Notes: generated from the letters alone by a model not told the origin. A DNA stretch of 64,000 nt from Altibacter lentus (GCF_000746845.1 NZ_KN050846.1:999394-1063393), one strand, 5' to 3'. Positions 8,506-17,628 are shown, numbered from the stretch's first letter. Made by a program: numbers and translations.

Positions 8506-9288
8506 CTAGAAATCTTTCCGTTTTGCTTTTCGCTGAATGATCCAGGTGGGTATAACCACCCACAATAACAACATGGCAATAGATACGATCACACCGAAAC
8601 TGGTTCCGAAGAATTTCTGAAAGACCGCTCCCGTGTATCCAAGTAGGGCCGATATATCAAGTTTCAGTAAAATAAGCACCCGCGACAAATCAATAGGGTT
8701 TGCCATGGTGCCTATAAGCGAAAAACTGTCTAAGGGATACTCTTCAAAAGCGATCAAGGACATTAGAAAGATCCCGTCATAGATAACCGCCATAAACAGC
8801 CACAGTAAAATGGCATACCCAAATCCTTTTATCTTATTTTCATTGGACAGTGCGATCATAAAGGCAAGGGCAGTAAAGATGAGCGTTAAAAAAGTTCCGG
8901 TTATCAGCAATAATGAAAAGTCCCAAATGGCACTGGACTTAAAGATGCCGTAAAAAATAAAGGGAACCCCCAACCCAATGATGAGGCTCATGGAGAGTGA
9001 AAGTGCAACCCCTAAATACTGACCCAAAAATATGGAAGTGCGCTTTACGGGCTGTGCCAATAGCAGTTCGGTAAACTCTTTCGAATTGTAATAGTACATC
9101 ACCCCAAAGATGGTCCCGATTAGAGGTACCAGCACAATGATCACATTCATGAGCGTGATCACCGCTTTAGACAGATCGTTGTTGAGAAAAAGCAGGACGA
9201 CCCCTAGCAAAAGATAGAAGGCGAAGTATACGTAACTCCAGCGGCTACGCATAAGGTCGTAAAAACTATATTTGAGAATTTTAATCAT
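8506..9288 (-). CDS. nosY: NosY, ABC transporter permease for nitrous oxide reductase maturation
   Basis: About 260 residues from the ATG at 9288, which overlaps the nosF stop by 8 bp; an in-frame upstream codon at 9312 lies inside nosF and is less likely. Six or so hydrophobic segments, an ABC-2 type fold with a typical N-terminus (MIKILKYSFYDLMRSRW). With NosF and NosD it forms the NosDFY complex needed to build the CuZ site of NosZ. Gene order nosD-nosF-nosY is standard. Confidence 0.92.
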   Translation of the reverse strand: MIKILKYSFYDLMRSRWSYVYFAFYLLLGVVLLFLNNDLSKAVITLMNVIIVLVPLIGTIFGVMYYYNSKEFTELLLAQPVKRTSIFLGQYLGVALSLSMSLIIGLGVPFIFYGIFKSSAIWDFSLLLITGTFLTLIFTALAFMIALSNENKIKGFGYAILLWLFMAVIYDGIFLMSLIAFEEYPLDSFSLIGTMANPIDLSRVLILLKLDISALLGYTGAVFQKFFGTSFGVIVSIAMLLLWVVIPTWIIQRKAKRKDF

Positions 9289-9991
9289 AGCTTTGTTGTA
9301 AAATTGACGCAATGGCGTGCTCGAAATCAGGTTGCTTTGTCTGCTTCTTCAGTTGTGTGATGCTTCCTTTAAAATAGATCTTTCCTTCCAGTAGAAAGAC
9401 AATATCGTTGGTCACTTGTTCCACAAAGCTCATAATGTGGGAAGTGATAAGGATGGTCTTTCCTTTTTCTTTTTCTGAATTGATCAAATCCTTTAAGCGC
9501 AACAAGGATATTGGATCGAGACCGGAGGTAGGTTCATCCAAGATAAGCAGCGGACTATCGAACATAAAGGCCAGTACAATGTTCACCTTTTGTTTGGTTC
9601 CTCCGGAAAGATTACCAAGTTTCTTTTTTAAGAAAGGTTGTAACTTAAAAAGTTCTATAAGTTGTTGGTCGTCCACGTTATTTTTTCCTCGAAGGTCCTT
9701 TATCATATTGATAAGTTCCTGAACCGTAAGATTTGAAGGAAAGTTGGCGATCTGCGGAAGGTAATCGATCTTATGCCGATACTTCCAGTCCTTTTTAATT
9801 GGTTTTCCTTCAATTTTGATAACGCCCGAATTTGGGATCACCATCCCCAGGATACTTTTAATGAGTGTTGTTTTCCCGGAACCGTTAGGGCCGAGGATAG
9901 CGAAGATCCCCCCCTGCTCTATTTCCAGATCTACACCTTGCAGCACCTGGTTCTTTCCAAATTTCTTATGTAAGTTCTGTACGCTAATCAT
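9281..9991 (-). CDS. nosF: NosF, ABC ATPase
   Basis: 236 residues with Walker A GPNGSGKTT (34-42), signature LSGGTKQKV and Walker B LLILDEPTSGLDP. It powers the NosDFY complex that supports CuZ-site assembly. It overlaps nosD by 8 bp upstream and nosY by 8 bp downstream, so the three are translationally coupled. Confidence 0.94.
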   Translation of the reverse strand: MISVQNLHKKFGKNQVLQGVDLEIEQGGIFAILGPNGSGKTTLIKSILGMVIPNSGVIKIEGKPIKKDWKYRHKIDYLPQIANFPSNLTVQELINMIKDLRGKNNVDDQQLIELFKLQPFLKKKLGNLSGGTKQKVNIVLAFMFDSPLLILDEPTSGLDPISLLRLKDLINSEKEKGKTILITSHIMSFVEQVTNDIVFLLEGKIYFKGSITQLKKQTKQPDFEHAIASILQQSYD

Positions 9992-11252
9992 GGGGTATTC
10001 TTTTCATTTTAGGGGAAGCATCCACCAGGTTATCCGGTGTAAATACCGGTGAGACTTTTTCTGAAAAATCGATAATATCGATGAACAAACTTCGCAGCAG
10101 GATAATAGCTTCGGGGGTTCTGTTCACGACGTAAGAAAACAGTTTTACGGGACGATAGGGTACATCCCCGATACCGTCTTTGTTCAAGTCGTATCCTGTA
10201 TAATTGCTCCAATAATTATCACTGAACCTGTTATCGTTGAGCTTGCTGTTATACGAAAGATCGAATGAGTTATACAAAAAATTGTTCTCTGTAAAAAGAT
10301 TGGCATAGCAGGCTCCGCGGGATTTAATGGCCCATCCGTTGTTAATAAAGTCGTTGTCTTTATAGTTCACACGGTTGGATCCTTCTATGTTGATACCTAC
10401 GGTATTACTTTCAAAGACATTACCTATAATTTCAGAATCGTTGATCTCTTTCAGTAAAATTCCGAAGGAAGCAGATCCCCAATTATCCTTGAAGATATTA
10501 TTGTACATCTCGATCCTTTTGGAGAACATCACAGCGACACCCGCGCCGTTATTCTGAAAGGTATTATCCTGATAAACATCGTCATTGGAGAACATGAAAT
10601 GCAGGCCGTATCTTATATTATGCGAACTTGTATTGTTCGTGATCTTACAAAAATCTGAAAATTCCAGATAGATTCCATCCCTTACGTGTGTGATGATGTT
10701 TTGATCTACTTCAATGTTCTTGCTGTACCACAATTGAATACCATTACCTGAATTGTATTCTTCTTTGGCATCCCCTATAATTTTATTGTGAAACACCTTC
10801 CCGTCACTTGCTTTTTCTAGGTAAATTCCGAAGAAAAGTTTTTCCAAGACCAAATTCTGAATGATAAAATTCTTGCTTTTTACCACGCGTACCGCCGCAT
10901 AATCTTCGGTATAACTGGTGCCCACATTAATGATAAAAAGCCCGTCCAAAGTGACATTATCGGCAACGATCTGAATGATCTCGCCTTTATTCTGCCCGTC
11001 GATCACAGGGTAATTGTCTCCCAGAATGGTAAGGGGTTTATCAATAATGATATTATATTCTATATAGGTTCCTTTTCGTACCAAGATAGTATCAAAAGGT
11101 TGTGCCATTTGCACCGCCTCCCGAATACCTTTAAAGGAGCAAGAAGAACAAACTTCCAGTGTATTAGCAAACAACACTGGGATGCCAAACAGGAAAAAAA
11201 GGATGCTATGTACCAATGGATTTTTCAAGAAACCTGTAAATGATGTGAACAC
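9984..11252 (-). CDS. nosD: NosD, periplasmic beta-helix copper-maturation protein
   Basis: 422 residues with an N-terminal hydrophobic signal (about residues 12-30) and many repeats of the parallel right-handed beta-helix (CASH) type, such as SKNIEVDQNIITHVRDGIYL. NosD receives copper, probably from NosL, and hands it to apo-NosZ through the NosDFY complex. It follows nosL by 1 bp. Length is normal for the family. Confidence 0.93.
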   Translation of the reverse strand: MFTSFTGFLKNPLVHSILFFLFGIPVLFANTLEVCSSCSFKGIREAVQMAQPFDTILVRKGTYIEYNIIIDKPLTILGDNYPVIDGQNKGEIIQIVADNVTLDGLFIINVGTSYTEDYAAVRVVKSKNFIIQNLVLEKLFFGIYLEKASDGKVFHNKIIGDAKEEYNSGNGIQLWYSKNIEVDQNIITHVRDGIYLEFSDFCKITNNTSSHNIRYGLHFMFSNDDVYQDNTFQNNGAGVAVMFSKRIEMYNNIFKDNWGSASFGILLKEINDSEIIGNVFESNTVGINIEGSNRVNYKDNDFINNGWAIKSRGACYANLFTENNFLYNSFDLSYNSKLNDNRFSDNYWSNYTGYDLNKDGIGDVPYRPVKLFSYVVNRTPEAIILLRSLFIDIIDFSEKVSPVFTPDNLVDASPKMKRIPHD

Positions 11253-11253
11253 T

Positions 11254-11685
11254 TTAAAATTTTGAAACCTGATCTTGTATCTCTTCCCAGGTAAAAAGAG
11301 TGCCTCCCTTTTCTTTCTGAAGTTCCCGGGCCACTTCGTTTGATTCCAGAGCCGAAAGATTGGCTCTCATAGGGCTTGGGATATTTTCAGAAATAATAAA
11401 GGTAGCCGTGGTGGCATCAATAAGTTTTTCGGGTTGAGAATAATCGGTGACGAGGTAAAGTTCCACCTCCATATCGTTTTCTACCATAAAATGCAGCATG
11501 CACTCCGCAGCATCGAACTTGTACGCTTTTCCCTTATCGGTCACCAACTGTGCAGCATGTTGCCTGTCGACTATGGTCATACTACAATAGACGCAGCCGT
11601 CTTCGCCATAGTGAATTTCTTGCGGTTTGATTGTACAAGACACAAAGAGGCTAAAAATAAGCAGTAAGTGAAAAATCGTTCTCAT
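11254..11685 (-). CDS. nosL: NosL, copper-chaperone lipoprotein
   Basis: 143 residues. A lipoprotein signal ends at C17 (LFVSC), followed by the copper-binding motif CVYCSM (C31, C34, M36). NosL binds Cu(I) in the periplasm and supplies NosD/NosZ. The segment YKFDAAECMLHFM matches NosL-family proteins. It starts 12 bp after the upstream membrane-protein gene. Confidence 0.93.
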   Translation of the reverse strand: MRTIFHLLLIFSLFVSCTIKPQEIHYGEDGCVYCSMTIVDRQHAAQLVTDKGKAYKFDAAECMLHFMVENDMEVELYLVTDYSQPEKLIDATTATFIISENIPSPMRANLSALESNEVARELQKEKGGTLFTWEEIQDQVSKF

Positions 11686-11697
11686 GTTGTTAATGTT

Positions 11698-12288
11698 TCA
11701 ATGTAACTTTTTGAACCTTTTACCCAAAATATAGGCAACCAGCGACAAGGCCATACCTGCTGCCAGAAAGTAGGCTCCAAATTGCGGATAACTATGTGCT
11801 TTAAAATTAAGAATATCTTTAGTTCCAAACAAAGGAGGTTGAAAACCCATAACGGTACCATCCTTATTGGTAAATTTTAGAATTGCCTTAGGGTCCAGGT
11901 TATGTCCGTAGTCATGTTCCCAGAGATAAAAATCGTAGATCCCTGCTGCGGCCAATACGAACATAAGCAGAAACCATCCCAAGAACCATTTGTAATTTGC
12001 TTTGAAAGCAAGGAACAGGCCAAGTACGCTCATTATAATGATCACTACGGGAAAGATTTGAAATTCCGGTATACTTTCCGGGATATACTTCATTCCCACA
12101 TAGTGGTTCATGAGGTTTATATTCTTAATATCATGAGGGTTTGTGTCGGCAAAATCATTGATGTAGATATCCATTCCCAACGGAATAGGATATTGTGGTG
12201 CTTCTAGAGTTATATTCCAAAGCGGGAAAAGAAACAGCCCTAAGATCAACACGGCTGAAAGTCCCATTAGTATACGCGATTTTATCAT
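11698..12288 (-). CDS. nos-cluster integral membrane protein of unknown function
   Basis: 196 residues with four likely membrane segments: near 5-25, 75-95, 98-118 and 170-190. A large extracytoplasmic loop (about 26-74) and a second one rich in aromatic and charged residues (WEHDYGHNLDP) contain His and Met residues that could bind copper. It lies between nosZ and nosL. Genes of this general type are found in Bacteroidota-type nos clusters, but I cannot name a function. An intercistronic hairpin separates it from nosZ. Confidence 0.75.
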   Translation of the reverse strand: MIKSRILMGLSAVLILGLFLFPLWNITLEAPQYPIPLGMDIYINDFADTNPHDIKNINLMNHYVGMKYIPESIPEFQIFPVVIIIMSVLGLFLAFKANYKWFLGWFLLMFVLAAAGIYDFYLWEHDYGHNLDPKAILKFTNKDGTVMGFQPPLFGTKDILNFKAHSYPQFGAYFLAAGMALSLVAYILGKRFKKLH

Positions 12289-12307
12289 GACAATTTATTT
12301 TTTAATG

Positions 12308-12339
12308 AAAGACGGGAGCAGTCGAAAACTCCCGTCTTT
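12308..12339 (-). terminator. Intercistronic hairpin after nosZ
   Basis: AAAGACGGGAG (12308-12318) and CTCCCGTCTTT (12329-12339) form a perfect 11-bp stem with a 10-nt loop, 55 bp after the nosZ stop. On the minus strand the stem is followed by TTCATT and then an A-rich stretch, not a clean U-run. It may act as a partial terminator or as an mRNA-stabilising element that keeps nosZ transcripts in excess over the maturation genes. Confidence 0.6.
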
Positions 12340-12393
12340 TTATGGAAATACCACTAATCACTACGCAAATGTATTTCCGCTATTAACAACTAA

Positions 12394-14358
12394 TTAATCC
12401 TCTCCCAATGACCAGCTCAGTTCGAGTGGTGATGAAGCGGGAGATACTCTTACATATCCTTGCATCTCTTGGTGCAGCGCAGAACAGAAATCTGTGCAAT
12501 AGAATGGCCATACACCCACCTGTTTAGGTTCCCAGACAAAGGTTTCGGTTTGTCCCGGCATGATCAATAACTCTGATGTGTTAGCACCGATCATACTAAT
12601 ACCGTGAGGCACATCGTAATCTTGCTCCAGGTTGGTCACGTGGAAATATACTTTGTCCCCAACCTTGATCCCTTCGATATTGTCCGGATTGAAGTGGCTT
12701 CGGATCATGGACATGTATACATGCACTTCATTTCCTTGTCGTTCCACACGAGCTTCAGATTCAGATTTGATACCGTACTTGTGTTTGTTATCTTCAATCT
12801 TGTAGATCTTCTTAGAATTCTTCATTACGATATCGGCTGCAATACCTGCTGCATAGTGTGGTTCCCCTATGGTTGGGAAATCCAGCAACAGTTCCATTTT
12901 CTCACCGGATATGTCGTATAATTGAGCCGACTGGGTAACTTCCGGACCTGTTGGCAGGTATCGGTCTTTTGTGATCTTGTTCATGGCAACCACATATTTT
13001 CCTGAAGGCTCTCTTGAGTTTCCACCGGGGATCATTAAGTGTCCTACAGAATAATAACATGGCTGTCTATCGACTACTTCCCAGGTTCCTAATTTCCACT
13101 TAACAACTTCCGAAGAGATAAAGAAAGTAGTATATGCATTTCCTTTATCGTCGAATTCGGTGTGTAACGGTCCTAATCCCGGTTGTTCAACCACTCCGGC
13201 CAGTACATCCTCAAATTTCAAGATCGGGATACCGTATGCCTCACCGTCAAATTTCTTGTTCTCAATGGCATCCAGCATCTTGGTGAAGGAGTGTATGGTT
13301 AGGTTAGCCGATAGTTTTCCGTTTCCAACAATATATTCTCCCGAAGGGTCTACGTCACAACCGTGTGGTGATTTTGGTGTTGGTAAGAAGAAAACAGCTC
13401 CCGGTACTTCGGTGGGATCAACCACCAATACTTCCTTCTTCATGGTAGAAGTTGCCGTATGTGTTTCCTCGTCGTATACGTTGTGCGCATAGTTGGTAGG
13501 CATTTTGGTACCACCGCCGTTGTTCACATATTCCTCTATCTTCTTCCAGTTCACCGCAGCAATAAAATCCTTATCGTTTTGAGAAGCGTTTACTTCTAGC
13601 AGGGTGTTGGCTTCTTCAGAATTATACGTTGTAAAGAAGAACCATCCGTGTGATTTTCCTCTCCCTGGGTGGGATAGATCGTAATCGAATCCGGGCATTA
13701 ACAACTGGAATTTTATATCCATTCCCCCGTCTTCCGGATCAACACTTATAAATGATAATGACCCTTTAAAGTTCCCTTTATAGTCTTTAATAGGCATATC
13801 CCGTTGTGGAATTGGTACAGAGAATCGTGTTCCTGCCACAACATACTCTGTATTTTCGGTTACGAATGAAGAACTGTGGTTACCGGCACTGTTAGGTATC
13901 TCAATGATCTCGGTCGTTTCGAAGGTAGTCAGGTCGATCTTTGCGATACGCGGTGTATTGTTACCGTTAATGAACACCCAACGGCCATCCAAAACCCCAT
14001 TGGTTTGAGAAATATCCGGGTGGTGCGCATCGTCCCAAGGCACAAATCCATGAGAAGTGTTTAACATGGGTTTAGTTTCTTCATTGTACCCCCACGCCTT
14101 TTCAGCGTCTTGTGAGAACACAGGAATTACTTTGAACAAACGCCCCGACGGTAATCCGTAGACAGAGAGCTGTCCGCTAAAACCTCCGGAAATAAACGCA
14201 TAATACTCATCGTATTCTCCCGGGGCCACATAGACCTTCTCTGCGGCATTGGAGCTTAAAGCTCCTTTATTCTTGTTGCTGGATGATTCGCTATTGTTAC
14301 AGCTTATCATCCCGAACAGGACCACAAACGACAATAGGAAATAAATTGATTTTTTCAT
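12394..14358 (-). CDS. nosZ: Nitrous oxide reductase NosZ, clade II-like (lipoprotein, Sec-type signal)
   Basis: 654 residues. The N-terminus is a lipoprotein signal ending at C20 (FGMISC) without a twin-arginine motif, which with the cluster layout points to the clade II (atypical) type. A seven-bladed propeller carries CuZ histidines (such as DDAHHPDISQTNG). The C-terminal cupredoxin domain holds the CuA site: H585, C621, C625, H629 and M632 in CTDFCSALHQEM. It reduces N2O to N2, taking electrons from cytochrome c, probably the product at 15034-15537. All key residues seem present, so the enzyme should be functional. Confidence 0.96.
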   Translation of the reverse strand: MKKSIYFLLSFVVLFGMISCNNSESSSNKNKGALSSNAAEKVYVAPGEYDEYYAFISGGFSGQLSVYGLPSGRLFKVIPVFSQDAEKAWGYNEETKPMLNTSHGFVPWDDAHHPDISQTNGVLDGRWVFINGNNTPRIAKIDLTTFETTEIIEIPNSAGNHSSSFVTENTEYVVAGTRFSVPIPQRDMPIKDYKGNFKGSLSFISVDPEDGGMDIKFQLLMPGFDYDLSHPGRGKSHGWFFFTTYNSEEANTLLEVNASQNDKDFIAAVNWKKIEEYVNNGGGTKMPTNYAHNVYDEETHTATSTMKKEVLVVDPTEVPGAVFFLPTPKSPHGCDVDPSGEYIVGNGKLSANLTIHSFTKMLDAIENKKFDGEAYGIPILKFEDVLAGVVEQPGLGPLHTEFDDKGNAYTTFFISSEVVKWKLGTWEVVDRQPCYYSVGHLMIPGGNSREPSGKYVVAMNKITKDRYLPTGPEVTQSAQLYDISGEKMELLLDFPTIGEPHYAAGIAADIVMKNSKKIYKIEDNKHKYGIKSESEARVERQGNEVHVYMSMIRSHFNPDNIEGIKVGDKVYFHVTNLEQDYDVPHGISMIGANTSELLIMPGQTETFVWEPKQVGVWPFYCTDFCSALHQEMQGYVRVSPASSPLELSWSLGED

Positions 14359-14391
14359 GATAGTATTTGATTAAATGGTTGTTTTTCTGAA

Positions 14392-14967
14392 TTAATTATT
14401 TGGAAGAATCACCTTATCGACCACATGCACGATACCGTTCCCGGCAGGAACACTTGCAATAATCTTGGCTCCTCCTACATAAACATCGTCACCTTTCACT
14501 TCAACAGGAACGTTCTCATTGCTCGCTTGCCCCAGCGATTTGAACTTTTTCAAAAATTCCTTGTCGTAATTTCCGGGAGTAACATGATGCTTTAAGATAA
14601 AGGCTAGTTTTCCCTTGTTCTCAGGCTTCAGTAAATCTTCTACGGTTCCAGCAGGAAGGGCTTCAAAAGCTTCGTTCGTTGGTGCAAAGACCATTAACGG
14701 GCCGGCATTTACAAGCGCATTTTCTAATTGTGCTGCTTGTACAGCCGCAACCAAGGTAGAGTGGTCCTTAGATCCAATTGCAATGTGCAATACGGTAGGC
14801 TTTCCTTCGTCATCTTTTAAAAATGCCTGCCCTTGTCGATCCGAATCTGCAACTTCTTCTGTTGTCGCCGGTGAGGCGGCGGCAGATGATTCATTTTTGG
14901 TTTCAGATTTACAGTTGGTAAAAAAAACTAAGATTGAAACCAGTACGAGTTTAATGATTGTTTTCAT
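14392..14967 (-). CDS. Fasciclin-domain lipoprotein
   Basis: 191 residues: lipoprotein signal ending at C19 (FFTNC), a Ser/Ala-rich linker, then one fasciclin (FAS1) domain with FAPTNEAFEALPAGTVEDLL and HHVTPG. FAS1 domains generally mediate adhesion or protein contacts. It sits between a cytochrome c gene and nosZ on the same strand (33 bp before nosZ), so it is probably part of the nos operon, where it may assist assembly or docking at the membrane. That role is inference from position. Confidence 0.85.
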   Translation of the reverse strand: MKTIIKLVLVSILVFFTNCKSETKNESSAAASPATTEEVADSDRQGQAFLKDDEGKPTVLHIAIGSKDHSTLVAAVQAAQLENALVNAGPLMVFAPTNEAFEALPAGTVEDLLKPENKGKLAFILKHHVTPGNYDKEFLKKFKSLGQASNENVPVEVKGDDVYVGGAKIIASVPAGNGIVHVVDKVILPNN

Positions 14968-15033
14968 GGGGTTCGTGTTTGCGCCAAAATCACTATAAAG
15001 TGTTTGTTGACTGGTTGATTGGTTGGTGAATTA

Positions 15034-15537
15034 TTATTCCAGGGTTCTAAAATATTCCAAAATGCTTCGTGCTTCTGCTTCGGTCAAACTCTGGTTTGCC
15101 ATTGGAGAACCATTATAATCTATAAGCAGTTGCTTTGCGATAGGATCTTTTTGTACCATTTCTTCCGGATTCAAGATCATGTTCATGATCCACTCGGGAG
15201 AACGTCTTTTAGTGACACCATCTGGAGCAGGCCCAATAAACTTCTTACCTACTTTATGGCACGCTGTACATTTGGTTTTAAATAATTCCTGTCCTTGAGC
15301 TGCCAAACCTTGATCTATCGTTGCTGGTAATTCCAAGCTCTTAATAGGTCCTACTCCTTTGTTGGATAGATCGATAGTAGCGGTTTTGGCAGGAGTCGAT
15401 TCCACTGCCTTGGTTGTTTCTTCTTTTTTGTAACTTCCAATTTTAACTTGTTCCTTTTCTTTTTTTTCATCGCCTCCTCCACAGCTTAATAATGTGAAGA
15501 CAAAAAGAACCGACAGCGATTTAAATAGATATTTCAT
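15034..15537 (-). CDS. Lipoprotein cytochrome c, probable electron donor of NosZ
   Basis: 167 residues: lipobox LLSC (C19), a charged linker, then a class I cytochrome c domain with the haem motif CTACH (C90-H94) and a Met ligand candidate in PMANQ. It is the first gene of the nos operon and is expressed from a Crp/Fnr-type promoter (15564-15607). In clade II clusters a cytochrome c commonly delivers electrons to NosZ; that role here is inferred from position. Confidence 0.88.
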   Translation of the reverse strand: MKYLFKSLSVLFVFTLLSCGGGDEKKEKEQVKIGSYKKEETTKAVESTPAKTATIDLSNKGVGPIKSLELPATIDQGLAAQGQELFKTKCTACHKVGKKFIGPAPDGVTKRRSPEWIMNMILNPEEMVQKDPIAKQLLIDYNGSPMANQSLTEAEARSILEYFRTLE

Positions 15538-15563
15538 GGTACATTTGATTAAATATTATGGGC

Positions 15564-15607
15564 CAAAAGTACTAGCGGAAACCAATTTAAAATATGATAT
15601 TTATCAT
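15564..15607 (-). promoter_or_regulatory. nos operon promoter: Crp/Fnr-type operator plus -7 box
   Basis: ATGATATTTATCAT (15594-15607), a near-perfect palindrome, is followed on the minus strand after 22 bp by TACTTTTG (15564-15571), a perfect TAnnTTTG. There is no -33 TTG. The same operator lies 65 bp before the divergent Rrf2 gene and could also affect it. Confidence 0.75.
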
Positions 15608-15671
15608 AAAAGGATTGTTTTCTCTTTTTATAATGTATCTTTAATCCCAGCAAGCTCAACAATGCGATCTC

Positions 15672-16070
15672 ATGTTGTTACATTCGTCGAAATATGCAGT
15701 AAAGGCACTGGTCTATTTAGTGGCAAATGCTTCGGAAGAACATAAATTACTGGTCAAGGAGATTGCTGAAGCAACCGATATTCCGAAGGCATTTCTTTCT
15801 AAACTTTTTCAGCAATTGGCTGCTAAAAACTACATCTCTTCTACCAAGGGAAGACACGGCGGATTTTACCTTACTGAAGCACAATTGAAGAACTCGGTAT
15901 TGGATATTATTATTGAAATGGAAGGAAAAGACCGGCTCCAGGAGTGTGTTTTAAATTTAGACAACTGTGATGCCGAGAACCCTTGTGCCATTCACGAACT
16001 TATAGTGGACGAAAAGACGGCACTGCGCGAACGTTTCAAGAATATTACTTTAGCGCATTTGAAGGAATAA
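15672..16070 (+). CDS. Rrf2-family transcription regulator with three-Cys cluster motif
   Basis: 132 residues: winged helix (about 1-75) typical of Rrf2/IscR/NsrR (MLLHSSKYAVKALVYLV), and a C-terminal loop with C92, C99 and C105, the place and number of cysteines that hold an Fe-S cluster in NsrR and IscR. Divergent from the nos operon. By context it may sense NO or redox state and control nor/nos or nrd genes; which ligand it senses cannot be read from sequence. Confidence 0.88.
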   Translation: MLLHSSKYAVKALVYLVANASEEHKLLVKEIAEATDIPKAFLSKLFQQLAAKNYISSTKGRHGGFYLTEAQLKNSVLDIIIEMEGKDRLQECVLNLDNCDAENPCAIHELIVDEKTALRERFKNITLAHLKE

Positions 16071-16089
16071 GCTTTCCTTGAAGCACTAT

Positions 16090-16133
16090 ATGATATAAAT
16101 CATATAGGTCCTTTACAATTCTTTCTATTTTTG
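16090..16133 (+). promoter_or_regulatory. usp promoter: Crp/Fnr-type operator plus -7 box
   Basis: ATGATATAAATCAT (16090-16103), 22 bp, then TATTTTTG (16126-16133), a perfect TAnnTTTG. The implied start of transcription near 16139 puts the operator centre about 42 bp upstream, the class-II activator position. No -33 TTG. Confidence 0.7.
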
Positions 16134-16150
16134 AGTTAAATTCTGATCCT

Positions 16151-16981
16151 ATGAAATATATACTCTTACCTACAGATTTTTCAGTGAATGCGATGAATGC
16201 CATAACATACGCCATGCATTTCTTTAAGGGTCAAGTTATTCATTTCTATGTGCTGAATGTTCAAAAAACATCAGACTATACCTTATCTGAACTGATGACG
16301 AATTCTCCTTCGGGATCCATCTATGAAGGAGTTCTTGAGGACAATGAAGCCAAACTTCAAGAATTGACCGAAAGCCTGCGTGAGGAATCTTCCGAAGAAA
16401 CATATACGTTTGAACCTTTGCTGGACTATGACGTCTTTACAGATGCCGTGAACCAAGCGGTGGTAACACACAATATAGACCTTATTATTATGGGCACAAA
16501 TGGTGCTACCAATGCCAGAGAAGTTGTGTTTGGCAGTAACACACTGCAGGTAATCCGCAAAGTAGATTGTACAGTGCTTACGGTTCCTGAAGACTATCGG
16601 TTTGTTCCAATTAGTTCGGTGTTGTTGTCTCTTAATTACCAGACCTTTCCCATATCACAGGTTCCCTTATTAAAAGAGGTCCTGTCATTACACAAAGCCA
16701 ATTTGAAAGTTCTGGATATTAAAGAAACTGGAAACGCTGCTACAACAAAAGGTAATACTGCCAACTTAGACCGTTTACAAAAGATGCTCAATTACCAGTT
16801 ATTTCGCGTAAAGGATATTCCGGAAGCTATGGCAATAAAAGCGTTTGAGCAACTCATGCCTGTGGAATTGCATACGGTAATAGTGGAAGAACAACACTTT
16901 CTGGATAGATTGCTTTTTGGATCGACAACTTCAAAAATAAGTTATGAAAGTCCGATTCCCTTATTAATAATACATTGTTAA
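16151..16981 (+). CDS. Universal stress protein (two tandem UspA domains)
   Basis: 276 residues: N-terminal UspA domain starting MKYILLPTDFSVNAMNAITYA and carrying the ATP-binding pattern G-x2-G-x9-GS (in MGTNGATNAREVVFGSN), then a second, degenerate domain lacking that pattern. Such proteins bind nucleotides and help cells survive growth arrest, hypoxia or stress, in the cytoplasm. Monocistronic, behind a Crp/Fnr-type promoter. One of seven paralogues in the window; unlike the others it lies on the plus strand. Confidence 0.9.
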   Translation: MKYILLPTDFSVNAMNAITYAMHFFKGQVIHFYVLNVQKTSDYTLSELMTNSPSGSIYEGVLEDNEAKLQELTESLREESSEETYTFEPLLDYDVFTDAVNQAVVTHNIDLIIMGTNGATNAREVVFGSNTLQVIRKVDCTVLTVPEDYRFVPISSVLLSLNYQTFPISQVPLLKEVLSLHKANLKVLDIKETGNAATTKGNTANLDRLQKMLNYQLFRVKDIPEAMAIKAFEQLMPVELHTVIVEEQHFLDRLLFGSTTSKISYESPIPLLIIHC

Positions 16982-16986
16982 CTCAA

Positions 16987-17628
16987 TTAATTGGCGACCA
17001 ACAGCATTTGTTGTTGTGCCATTTCCTTCATTAGAATTCTGGCATAATCTGCCACGGCACGTTGCGGGCGCTGCGGATCCACAACATCTATCATGCCTTT
17101 CCATAACAACTCGCGTTCTTTTCCCGGACATAAGCAAAAGAGAGAGGTTTCGGTGTGATAGACCTTGTAAGAGGAAGACTGTTGCGCTTCCGAATAGATA
17201 CGCTGATTCTCATAATAATATTCCCTAAAAGACCCCATGTCCTTTCGAAATGCGTTGATCGATCCTACTAAGGTAGTTCGATCTTCGGAACCAATAACCT
17301 TCGATATCAACACAGCGTCGAAACCTGCTTGCAACAATTGGTTTTCGATGGTATTGAGTTCGGCTTCCGTCCTTTCGGCATTGGTGAAGGAAGTATCAAA
17401 GAAGTCAACACTTTTCACCGCGATCACTCCCTCCTTCTCCAAACGGGTCACCAACTCATCTTCAAACATCCTTCTTGAATCGATGTTGGCCGTCATCCCG
17501 ATCACCAATACCTTGTTTGCTTCAAAGACCGGGGTGTCCGGACTTTTCCATTGGTTCACCAATCTACTGGAGGCGCATCCGCTCAAGACTCCCAATAGTA
17601 ATCCTAAAAAAATATAGTGTATTCGCAT
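16987..17628 (-). CDS. Lipoprotein of unknown function
   Basis: 213 residues with a lipoprotein signal ending LLGVLSGC (about C18), then SSRLVNQWKSPD. The mature part resembles the loosely defined DUF4136-like lipoproteins in its early VNQWKSP and a following VIGMTANIDSRRMFEDEL segment. No catalytic motif seen. Convergent with the preceding usp gene. A degenerate operator with correctly spaced -7 box lies upstream (17723-17766), so it may share the anaerobic regulon. Confidence 0.75.
   Translation of the reverse strand: MRIHYIFLGLLLGVLSGCASSRLVNQWKSPDTPVFEANKVLVIGMTANIDSRRMFEDELVTRLEKEGVIAVKSVDFFDTSFTNAERTEAELNTIENQLLQAGFDAVLISKVIGSEDRTTLVGSINAFRKDMGSFREYYYENQRIYSEAQQSSSYKVYHTETSLFCLCPGKERELLWKGMIDVVDPQRPQRAVADYARILMKEMAQQQMLLVAN

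Noticed and set aside
8444-8563. Extended N-terminus of the CoA-transferase
   Set aside because: Would overlap nosY by 58 bp, and the extra residues do not match the family; the ATG at 8443 fits.
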